DNA of 14,145 nt from Alphaproteobacteria bacterium (GTDB lineage: Bacteria; Pseudomonadota; Alphaproteobacteria; WRDZ01): NCBI GenBank assembly GCA_009779595.1, contig WRDZ01000008.1, forward strand, positions 1 through 14,145, in the 5' to 3' direction. The position numbers and the translations under genes are program-made. Under the pieces are notes generated by a model that did not search any database, had not been told where the DNA came from, and was given only the letters and a program-made list of their open reading frames with translations. Shown here piece after piece: positions 1-6,364 of the stretch. Positions within the stretch are counted from its first letter, which is position 1; each line of letters begins with the position of its first letter.

Positions 1-239
1 ACATCCCTAAACCCTATTTTTTTAACAAAAGGCATTATTGATAGGGCGAGCATATAAACGAATATTAAAGAATGTCCGCTAAACGGTGTAAAACTCGTAA
101 CTTTTTCCCAATTATTTATACAGTAATCAACCGATAGCCATAATAACACTATATACCACGATACAAACAACAGTTTTCGAAATACTAGTTCAAAAAACCA
201 AATACATCCACCTTTAAGTGATTTTAGAGTTTCTTTCAT
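1..239 (-). CDS. membrane protein of unknown function, coupled to dpnB (partial, 3' end off left edge)
   Basis: An open frame of 79 codons starts at ATG 239-237 and runs without a stop to the left edge, so the C-terminus is missing. The start overlaps the dpnB stop as ATGA, and an AAGGAG lies about 8 bases upstream inside dpnB. This is typical of translational coupling. The protein begins MKETLKSLKGG. It has a strongly hydrophobic aromatic stretch at about residues 12-41 (one long or two short membrane helices) and a second at about 61-74, separated by a polar loop. No family is recognised. It is the fourth gene of the DpnII-type operon, so it may be an accessory to restriction or a separate membrane effector; both are inferences. 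The reading frame itself is well supported; the function is unknown. Confidence 0.7.
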   Translation of the reverse strand, partial: MKETLKSLKGGCIWFFELVFRKLLFVSWYIVLLWLSVDYCINNWEKVTSFTPFSGHSLIFVYMLALSIMPFVKKIGFRD

Positions 240-1132
240 TTCAAAACTCCTTCCAGTACACCTTTCTGCACCATGTCGATATTTAGAATATAATCCGTGG
301 TGTCAAAGGTATCACGCAGTGGAAGTTGTGTTTTCCCCCAGCCCAAGCCGTCCGTAATCCATATAAATTGATGCCCATCTTTAGTCCATTGTTTATAAGC
401 ATCGGTGTATTCGCCGGCCGTGGACTTTAATTTGGAACCACCGCCGCCGTAAAAGTTGGTTTCTATCAGAAACAACTTGTTGGGTGTATTGATTGCGAAA
501 TCAACTCTTTTGGACGATTTATGGACCGTTATCTTTTTACTCCATCGTTTATGAATCTTATCAGCGGTGGCTTGAGTCATATATTCATATTCGTTCCTAG
601 CGCAAATATCCTTTACAAAGAACTCTATCAAGTTTTCCATGGTTGTGCCGCTACGGTTTTTACGGCCATTGGTATCAAGCCCAACTTCAAGACCAATGAA
701 ATAATCGGGGATTGATTTAAGCGTCTTATTCGACACCAATTTCAAGAATCCCGTTTCTTTCAGAAATCTAACAGCCTTAGGCACATCCATTGGTTTGGAA
801 AAATCATAGTTTTCATAAGTGAAGTTTTTAATGTCTGTCAGCAGGTTTAATTTTTTCTCACGATACGCCAGCAAATCTGGAACTATGGAAATGACCTTTG
901 GATATTCTTTTAATAAATTTGCGGCAGCGGCTTCTACATCGTCTTTACCAATAAGCGTATTGAGAAGATTCAAACTTGTTTCCACATCGTGGTAGTTTTT
1001 AATGACTTTAGCCCAATTAACAAAATAATCCCATGATTTGATTGTTGGTTTCAGATTCGCGATCAGGTGCGCAAAAACTTCGTCCGGATTTTTGCACTTT
1101 ATCTGCTGGTCAAATATTGGGCTGTATTTCAT
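236..1132 (-). CDS. dpnB: type II restriction endonuclease, DpnII/MboI family (GATC)
   Basis: The 298-residue protein resembles DpnII/MboI endonucleases, which cleave unmethylated GATC. The N-terminal half is a helical region. The family core begins at about residue 147 (GLEVGLDTNGRKNRSG), and the probable PD-(D/E)XK site is Asp211 (KRVDFAI) with Glu224 and Asn226 (LIETNFY), followed by the glycine-rich GGGGSK. The length matches the family and the frame is intact. The start ATG has AAGGAAAG about 5 bases upstream and overlaps the 3' end of the dpnA relic by 23 bases, as in compact DpnII operons. Since dpnM is also intact, the enzyme could be active with the host protected. The GATC specificity is inferred from family membership of both enzymes. 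Confidence 0.93.
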   Translation of the reverse strand: MKYSPIFDQQIKCKNPDEVFAHLIANLKPTIKSWDYFVNWAKVIKNYHDVETSLNLLNTLIGKDDVEAAAANLLKEYPKVISIVPDLLAYREKKLNLLTDIKNFTYENYDFSKPMDVPKAVRFLKETGFLKLVSNKTLKSIPDYFIGLEVGLDTNGRKNRSGTTMENLIEFFVKDICARNEYEYMTQATADKIHKRWSKKITVHKSSKRVDFAINTPNKLFLIETNFYGGGGSKLKSTAGEYTDAYKQWTKDGHQFIWITDGLGWGKTQLPLRDTFDTTDYILNIDMVQKGVLEGVLK

Positions 1133-1917
1133 CAGGCTTTCCTTTGTTGTTCATAAGAGAATTATAGATTCTTTTTTCAGCCAGGTCAACAAATTGCTGT
1201 TCTTTATCAATACCGACAAAACGCCGGCCAAGTTTGACGGCGGCAACTCCGGTTGTCCCGCTGCCCATAAAAGGGTCCAGTATCAAATCGCCGGGATTTG
1301 TCGCGGCCAAGATAACCCGTTCCAGTAAATCTATGGGCTTTTGCGTCGGGTGTTTTCCAAAGGCTTTTTCTGATTGTGACGGCGTTCCGATTGCCCAAAC
1401 GCTGCGCATTTGCGTATTTGGCTTTTTAAGGCGATCCTGCGGAAAACTTCCGTTTCTCATTGCTTCGTAATTAAAAGTATGTTTCGATTTTTTATCTTTG
1501 CGCGCCCAAATCAGACTTTCGTGGCTGGCCGTAAAATATCGGCATTACATATTCGGGCTGGCATTAGGTTTGAACCAGCAAATATCGTTCAAAATGTGAT
1601 AACCAAGCAACTGCATTGCAAAACCGTAAGAATATATGCTATGATACGTTCCGGACACCCAAAGCGTTCCGTTCAGCTTAAGAATTCGTTTGCCATGCAG
1701 CCAGCCATTCTTTGTGAAACTCGAAATCTTTTTCAAATCCCTGTGATTTGTCCCATTTGCCTTTGTTAACGGACACTATACGGCCGTTTTGACATAAAAT
1801 GCCTCCATTGGATAGCATATACGGCGGGTCGGCAAAAATCATATCAAAAGTATTTTCCGGAATTTCTTTTAGTTTATCCAAGCAGTCTGCACAATAAAGT
1901 CTGTACGGTTTTGGCAT
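1110..1917 (-). pseudogene. dpnA: broken adenine-specific DNA methyltransferase, DpnA/M2.DpnII type
   Basis: Three pieces together give one beta-class N6-adenine methyltransferase of about 268 residues. The first, from ATG 1917, has the catalytic DPPY (residues 30-33). The frame shifts after ...HKEWLAA near 1693-1694, where removing one G of a GG pair restores ...AACKRILKLNGTLWVSG. The new frame continues to an in-frame TAA at 1545-1547, in the context KPNASPNM-stop-CRYFTASHE; related enzymes usually have Ser here, so TCA to TAA would explain it. The rest stays in frame and ends with the AdoMet-binding DPFMGSGTT. The start is one base after the dpnM stop, as expected for dpnM-dpnA-dpnB. In the known DpnII system DpnA also methylates single-stranded DNA, a role presumably lost here. 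Two independent lesions argue against a single sequencing error. Confidence 0.9.
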
Positions 1918-1918
1918 A

Positions 1919-2845
1919 TCAATAATTCGTTATCAACAACTCGCGGATTTCATCGCGTCCGTCAGCTTTGGAGTTTATAAGCCGCTTTGCCATAACCCTA
2001 TGAATGTTGAAATCGGCATAAAGATCATCGAAAAACGGATCGGCAATATAATTCGTCGGATCGGAATTGGAAAGCATTTGCAACGCACCTTTTTTATGAG
2101 CCTTTGCAAAAATGTTTTTCAACCGGATTTGTTCTTTATCGTCAAAATCGACAACCGCATAAGAATTGAAGTTTGACGTTTTTCGAATAGGGCGATACGG
2201 CGGATCGTAATAAATAAAAGTGTCTTTGTCGGTATATTCCAATGCCGTGCCGAAATCCACCTGTTGAATAACCGCTTTATGTAATGCGTTTGAAACATTC
2301 AATAAGTTTTCCACATCCAAAATTTTGGGGTTTTTATACCGTCCCATAGGTACGTTGAACTTGTTTTCGCTGTTCACGCGGAACAAACCGTTAAAACAGG
2401 TGCGGTTCAAAAAAACAGTCAACGCGGACCTGCGGACAAAATCAGATAAAAACAAGTTCGTATTTATTGCTTTGGGGAAATCGTTATATTCATCACGCCG
2501 TTTATAGTAATATTTTGTTTGATCTTTGCTGGAATAGTACTGATTTTGGATTTTATCCAGTTCCGTTATCAAACTGCGGACATTGTTTTTGACGACATTA
2601 TATAAAATCACCAGTTCTGGGTTTATATCGAATAAAAATACTTCGTCGAAATCATATTGGTTGGATAGGTCGAAAAAGACCGCTCCGCCGCCGACAAACG
2701 GCTCGACATACCGCCTGATTGCGCCTTTTTTCAGTTTTTCCGGTAAAATTTGATTTATTTGTGGTAATAACTGCCCCTTACCACCGGCCCATTTAAGAAC
2801 TGGCCGCGCAATCTGATAATCAAAATCTATCGCATGTGATGTCAT
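1919..2845 (-). CDS. dpnM: Dam-family adenine methyltransferase of the DpnII-type system
   Basis: The 308-residue protein is an alpha-class N6-adenine methyltransferase of the Dam/DpnM family, which methylates GATC in duplex DNA. Visible motifs are the N-terminal PVLKWAGGKGQLL (residues 16-27), the AdoMet motif EPFVGGGA (48-55) and the catalytic DPPY (214-217), in the order typical of Dam. The length is close to DpnM. It is the first gene of the operon; the start at 2845 is preceded by AGGA about 10 bases upstream and by a plausible promoter. With dpnA broken, this enzyme is presumably the only protection against the adjacent endonuclease, which would select for keeping it. Codon use is AT-richer than in the core genes to the right, consistent with acquisition by transfer. 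Confidence 0.95.
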   Translation of the reverse strand: MTSHAIDFDYQIARPVLKWAGGKGQLLPQINQILPEKLKKGAIRRYVEPFVGGGAVFFDLSNQYDFDEVFLFDINPELVILYNVVKNNVRSLITELDKIQNQYYSSKDQTKYYYKRRDEYNDFPKAINTNLFLSDFVRRSALTVFLNRTCFNGLFRVNSENKFNVPMGRYKNPKILDVENLLNVSNALHKAVIQQVDFGTALEYTDKDTFIYYDPPYRPIRKTSNFNSYAVVDFDDKEQIRLKNIFAKAHKKGALQMLSNSDPTNYIADPFFDDLYADFNIHRVMAKRLINSKADGRDEIRELLITNY

Positions 2846-2866
2846 TAACTTTCCGTCCTATTTTAT

Positions 2867-2895
2867 AGTATAGAAAAAATAAATTAAAATGCCAC
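2867..2895 (-). promoter_or_regulatory. candidate promoter of the dpnM operon
   Basis: On the minus strand GTGGCA (2895-2890, 4 of 6 matches to TTGACA) is followed by a 17-base spacer and TATACT (2872-2867, 5 of 6 matches to TATAAT). It begins at the last base of the DUF2924 stop codon and leaves a leader of about 15-20 bases before the dpnM ATG at 2845. Confidence 0.5.
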
Positions 2896-3350
2896 TAATT
2901 TTTATAGTTCATGTTTCCACCCGCCTTATTAGCCAACCCGAAGAAGTCGTACCCTGATACCTTGTGGCCACAGATTTGGGTTGCGATGGCGGAGAGGGAT
3001 TTATAGACACACTCGTCATAGCTGAACTGGCTGGGTGTATCGACATGGACAAGGTATTCCTTGCCATTGAAAGACTTCACAATCTGCGTACCGGGTTTTA
3101 AGCGGTATTTAGTCTTGTGCGCCCGTTCGACGCAGTCGTCGGGGTTCGCGGCATAAGTATTCAAGCGCGTGATGTGCCGCTGCTCCAGTTTCAGTTTGTT
3201 ACGCTCGCATTGGATTTTATACCACAGCGGGCGGAGTAGGCTGGAGGTGTTGGCGGGGATAGCCTGGTTTTTGAATAAGTGTTCCCAGATAGTGTTTAGT
3301 TCGCTTCTGTCAAGCTTCTTCAGGCCGTTATACGTATCGGGTATGTCCAT
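2895..3350 (-). CDS. DUF2924 family protein
   Basis: The 151-residue protein matches DUF2924, a short family of unknown function common on alphaproteobacterial mobile islands and prophage remnants, often beside site-specific recombinase genes. Diagnostic features are the N-terminal helical part with LLRPLWYKIQCERNKL (about 38-53), the central LKPGTQIVKSFNGKEYLVHV, and the C-terminal YKSLSAIATQICGHKVSGYDFFGL, which is the family's signature. The length is normal, so the gene appears intact. GAAAGGA lies 8 bases before the ATG. No recombinase gene is seen next to it; its usual partner may have been lost when the island was rearranged. The function is unknown; its value here is as a marker of horizontally acquired DNA. 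Confidence 0.85.
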   Translation of the reverse strand: MDIPDTYNGLKKLDRSELNTIWEHLFKNQAIPANTSSLLRPLWYKIQCERNKLKLEQRHITRLNTYAANPDDCVERAHKTKYRLKPGTQIVKSFNGKEYLVHVDTPSQFSYDECVYKSLSAIATQICGHKVSGYDFFGLANKAGGNMNYKN

Positions 3351-3424
3351 GGTAGCGTCCTTTCAATCCGTTGTCGCAACCACATACACGCTTACAATAC
3401 CAACGAAGTCAAGCACTTAAAGCG

Positions 3425-3476
3425 AAGTTTAATTTTCTTCAAGAGAAAATTAAAGATAGCCGCGTAAGTTTAATTT
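3425..3476. repeat. 11-bp inverted repeat and overlapping direct repeat in divergent spacer
   Basis: TTTAATTTTCT (3428-3438) and AGAAAATTAAA (3444-3454) form a perfect 11-bp stem with a 5-base loop. The left arm is part of AAGTTTAATTT (3425-3435), which recurs exactly at 3466-3476. It sits between the divergent DUF2924 and hsdR-fragment genes, so it could be an operator. The AT-only stem lacks the GC pairs expected of a terminator. Confidence 0.5.
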
Positions 3477-3560
3477 GTAATATTGACTTATAAAGATATT
3501 TCCTTGCTATTTATAAGAAAACCTGATTAAATATAACAGAATGAGAGTATAGGCATAAAT

Positions 3561-4352
3561 ATGGCAACAATGGCAACACCAGAAGAAATCGCACGGCAGA
3601 AAATTGACGTACAATTGACCCAAGCCGGATGGGTCATACAAGACCGTTCTGATTTTGACAGAACGGCAGCGTTTGGCGTTGCTGTGCGTGAATTCTTGAT
3701 GGACGATGGGACGGAAGCGGATTACCTGTTGTTTTCCGATGGTAAAGCTATTGGTGTGATTGAGGCCAAGCCTGCAGGCTTTACCTTAAGCGGGGTTGAA
3801 AGCCAGTCCAAAGGATATTCCTGCCAATTGCCGGAATATGTGAAAAACTGGATGATGCCCCTGCCGTTCATTTATGAATCCACCGGCGATGAAACGTTTT
3901 TTTGCGATGCCCGTGATGAAACCGCCCGCTCTAGGCGAGTTTTTTCTTTCCATAAACCGGAAACATTGCTGGGTTTGGTGAAAGATTCGGATACTCTGCG
4001 CAATCGGTTGAAGTATTTTCCGGCGTTAGATGAAACTGGTTTACGCGATTGCCAGGTAGAGGCAATCAACGGGCTAGAAGAATCATTTTATCATAATCAG
4101 CCGAAGTCCCTGATTCAAATGGCTACGGGCGCCGGTAAAACGTACACCTCCTGTAATTTTGTTTACCGCCTACTGAAGTATGGCAAGGCAAAACGAATTT
4201 TGTTCTTGGTGGATCGAAACAATTTGGGACGCCAAGCCCGCAAAGAGTTCGAGAATTTTAAACCGCGTGATGAGAACCGTGCTTTCACGGATATCTATAT
4301 CGCCCAACATCTGTCGCATTTCCTATTCCAATATTTTCCGTATCATCCCTAG
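3561..4352 (+). pseudogene. hsdR: truncated type I restriction enzyme R subunit (HsdR), N-terminal fragment
   Basis: The frame encodes 263 residues of a protein family normally of about 800-1,000. The nuclease domain is complete: the pattern is Asp54 (EADYLLFSDGK), then Glu68-x-Lys70 (IGVIEAKP). The helicase part starts with LRDCQVEAI (about 161-169), Walker A ATGAGKT (188-194) and motif Ia FLVDRNNLGRQ. Similarity continues through AFTDIYIAQHL (about residue 251, near base 4313), where a longer HsdR would go on towards the DEAD/DEAH motif. The last 12 residues are unrelated and end in a stop, so the gene was cut by a deletion or insertion near 4313. No hsdM or hsdS is in the window. The start is one of two in-frame ATGs (3561, 3570); neither has a strong ribosome site. 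A stand-alone nuclease role is possible but unlikely. Confidence 0.88.
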
Positions 4353-4380
4353 CTTCTCTCGGGATGGTTCGTGTTTGTCT

Positions 4381-5286
4381 CTAAATTTCTATGATTTGTG
4401 CGGGATTAGAATTTAATACCCAACTTTCTTGGTGATTGAATTGCAGCCCAGATAACCAGTATATTTGCGTAATTATAGCTTCATAATCCTGCTTATATTT
4501 AAAATGATCAGGGCTTTTGATATCCTCTGCGCTTAACTTTTGCTCTATCAACTCCAGCTCTGTATATAATGTTCTGATTTTTAGCAGCTGACCACTTTTC
4601 ATTTTTGTCTGATGAGAATTAGTTTGTCCTGCTGCAAATTTGTAAGCGTCCATTACCGTAAACTTACCATCTCCATCGACATCTACAGAGTGAAGGATGC
4701 CAAGAAATGTATGAAATAAAAACATATTGGCAGACCATGACAGTTCATTCTGAGACTTTGGAAAAACTGTCATTGGTGAACTGATGCTGTTATAAAGATT
4801 GGCCGCTCCGATCCCGATGATTTCAGCAGTTGAGGTTCCGTCGCCCCTATCTTTGCGCGATGCCGGCATATAATGAAATATCCCCGCATAGCATTGCCCG
4901 AAATATACGACAGCCGTATGCAAGTTTCTTGCGTCTTGGATATAACTTAGCAGTTGATATGGCTTTATATGCGGGGTAAAATCTATCCCTTCGATAGAGC
5001 CATGCCCGGTAATAAACAACATCAAGTTATCATAGGAAGGATTGGCTATGATACTACCTAAATCGAAAACAGTATGTATCCTATAGGGATGATCCGAAAA
5101 TCTTTGCATTAACAAAGATGCAGTCCCGTCGTCATCCTGGATAATAAGCGTGATGTTATCAGGATTAACCTTCTTCTTTTCCAAGCAATGCACGCCGAAC
5201 CCTATATCGTAAACATGCCTTTCTTCTACTTTATTAGATGACGCTAATAAAAACACCCATTGTGTTTTTCCTTCTGTCAGTTTCAT
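4381..5286 (-). CDS. caspase-fold (C13/legumain-like) cysteine protease
   Basis: The 301-residue protein has the layout of clan CD cysteine peptidases. An N-terminal strand (TQWVFLLASSN, 8-18) corresponds to the WvvLvAGSn opening of family C13. ITLIIQDDDG (45-54) matches the strand ending in an acidic DD. LMLFITGHGSIEGID (88-102) supplies the catalytic His95, and TAVVYFGQCYAG (124-135) the catalytic Cys132. At 202-213, DVDGDGKFTVMD has acidic residues at positions 1, 3, 5 and 12 and Gly at 6, an EF-hand-like loop. A charged helical region follows (about 235-275). There is no signal peptide, so it should act in the cytoplasm. It overlaps the upstream 91-residue gene as ATGA and converges on the broken hsdR. 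A role in defence or regulated proteolysis is inferred from context; the fold assignment is fairly secure. Confidence 0.82.
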   Translation of the reverse strand: MKLTEGKTQWVFLLASSNKVEERHVYDIGFGVHCLEKKKVNPDNITLIIQDDDGTASLLMQRFSDHPYRIHTVFDLGSIIANPSYDNLMLFITGHGSIEGIDFTPHIKPYQLLSYIQDARNLHTAVVYFGQCYAGIFHYMPASRKDRGDGTSTAEIIGIGAANLYNSISSPMTVFPKSQNELSWSANMFLFHTFLGILHSVDVDGDGKFTVMDAYKFAAGQTNSHQTKMKSGQLLKIRTLYTELELIEQKLSAEDIKSPDHFKYKQDYEAIITQIYWLSGLQFNHQESWVLNSNPAQIIEI

Positions 5287-5558
5287 ATAGCGTAGTTATC
5301 CTGTACAGAAGGCGGTTTGGGCAAATCGGAAAAATACACAATATTTTTTATCTGATACGGTTCTTTATCTTGCACCAAAGAAATTTTCTCTCCTTGTTCA
5401 TTTAAGAAAAAAGCTTCTTTTGAGGTTTTTAACAGGTACCGTGCCTGAGAATCCTTGCTGCTAATTTCATATAAGAACCATGTGCCCATATTGACAATGC
5501 TTTTGGTTGGAAGGCCAATAGCGGGAAGTTGGTGAGAAAGTAGTATCAAATTATGCAT
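5283..5558 (-). CDS. small protein of unknown function, partner of the caspase-like protease
   Basis: The 91-residue protein is not recognised. It begins MHNLILLSHQLPAIGL. Alternating hydrophobic and polar residues at about 25-77 (WFLYEISS, YLLKTSKEAFFL, ISLVQDKE, IKNIVYFSD) suggest a small beta-rich domain, and the end is a proline-rich, probably flexible tail (LPKPPSVQDNYAI). There is no signal peptide or clear membrane segment. Its stop overlaps the protease start by four bases, so the two are very probably co-translated. It could be a sensor or adaptor domain, an inhibitor, or a protease substrate; the sequence does not decide. No strong ribosome site precedes the ATG at 5558. Its reality is supported by the coupling rather than by homology. 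Confidence 0.65.
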   Translation of the reverse strand: MHNLILLSHQLPAIGLPTKSIVNMGTWFLYEISSKDSQARYLLKTSKEAFFLNEQGEKISLVQDKEPYQIKNIVYFSDLPKPPSVQDNYAI

Positions 5559-6111
5559 GGCGCACCACTTATTAACCGTTTGCTAACATAGTAACAGATC
5601 TTAATTTTTTTAATAATATAGAATGACTCCTTAATTTATCTTTAACGTTGGATAATAAAGCTTTCTTTTAACAAGAACTATCCATTCCGCGCCTATTAGT
5701 AGAAACATTTTCTTAAATATTTTTTGTTTGTCAAGAAAAATCTTGTGTTGTCCACATATTTCTGGTCTGATGTCCTTGATAGGCAAACAAGAGCTCTTAT
5801 ACATCGACCCTTATGCGTACAAGAAGAGACGGCTGTGTGACCTCTTCATTCAGGAGATTAATAGTATTCACAGATTTCGACCCATAGAACTACTACTGAT
5901 ACTTCCCTGTTCTTTAAGATAAATTCCCTGTTATTTTTTGCCGTTTCGTTGGTATTTTGCCTTGCAATACTGGGATAACAGCCAAGGTGGTGGGGAAATC
6001 ATACCTCATAAAACGTCAAATTTCCCTGTTATCGTGGATTGTTGTATGGTGGATTAGGCGGCAGGCTTGCACACCACCACTCAAACACCATCCCCCATCC
6101 CGCATATATTC
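5559..6111. other. 553-base AT-rich gap at the likely island edge
   Basis: No recognisable gene is seen. On the minus strand, TTGACA (5734-5729) with GAAAAT 16 bases on (5712-5707) is a possible promoter for the 91-residue gene, but it would leave a leader of about 150 bases. A 64-codon plus-strand frame from a TTG at 5728 to 5922 resembles nothing I know and overlaps the repeats, so I do not call it. The right half holds three TTCCCTGTT copies and an inverted repeat GGGAAAT/ATTTCCC (5993-5999 and 6020-6026). Base composition shifts towards GC after about 6,060. Confidence 0.5.
5903..6032 (+). repeat. three direct copies of TTCCCTGTT(AT) near the island edge
   Basis: TTCCCTGTT occurs at 5903-5911, TTCCCTGTTAT at 5924-5934 and again at 6022-6032. 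The last two also share flanking A residues. Such copies beside a composition break and decayed mobile genes may be remnants of an integration site; this is inference. Confidence 0.5.
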
Positions 6112-6276
6112 TCAGTCTTTTTCGTTATCCAGCAGCTTTTCATAATACTGCGTGATGTTGTGCACCGCTTTGAAAAACCCCTTGCGGTGGGCCCTCATCA
6201 TGCCCCACAGGACGGTTATCGAAATGATTATCGTCAAAAACGCCGCGATAATTTCCAAGAATTCCTTGATGGTCAT
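6112..6276 (-). CDS. small single-helix membrane protein
   Basis: The 54-residue protein starts at ATG 6276, chosen because GGGAGG lies 7 bases upstream (6289-6284). An in-frame ATG 27 bases further up (6303) lies inside a hairpin and has no ribosome site. Residues about 5-25 (EFLEIIAAFLTIIISITVLWG) are one membrane helix, followed by a basic segment (RAHRKGFFK) and an acidic, lysine-rich tail. By the positive-inside rule the C-terminus is probably cytoplasmic. It follows the PpiD-like gene by 88 bases on the same strand, so it may be co-transcribed. No family is recognised. The strong ribosome site and a sensible topology make it likely to be real. Confidence 0.6.
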   Translation of the reverse strand: MTIKEFLEIIAAFLTIIISITVLWGMMRAHRKGFFKAVHNITQYYEKLLDNEKD

Positions 6277-6289
6277 AAGCAAGCCTCCC

Positions 6290-6309
6290 GTATATATTGC
6301 CATATATAC
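6290..6309 (-). promoter_or_regulatory. AT hairpin directly before the small membrane protein's ribosome site
   Basis: GTATATAT (6290-6297) and ATATATAC (6302-6309) form a perfect 8-bp stem with a TGCC loop. In the minus-strand transcript it ends immediately before GGGAGG, so it could influence translation start or protect the 5' end of a processed transcript. Confidence 0.35.
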
Positions 6310-6364
6310 CGGAATTTTTCCCGTGCCGCCATTATCATTTATGCCATTTTTGGCTGGTTATGGC

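Noticed and set aside
4331..4368. CATCCC/GGGATG inverted repeat between the hsdR fragment and the protease gene as a terminator
   Set aside because: Only six base pairs with an 11-base loop and no T run on either side.
5728..5922. A 64-codon plus-strand frame with TTG start
   Set aside because: No homology, no ribosome site, and its end runs through the TTCCCTGTT repeat.
5987..6090. Possible tRNA or other RNA gene at the island edge, suggested by GGTGGTGGG and CACCACCAC
   Set aside because: No cloverleaf, anticodon stem or T-loop could be formed.
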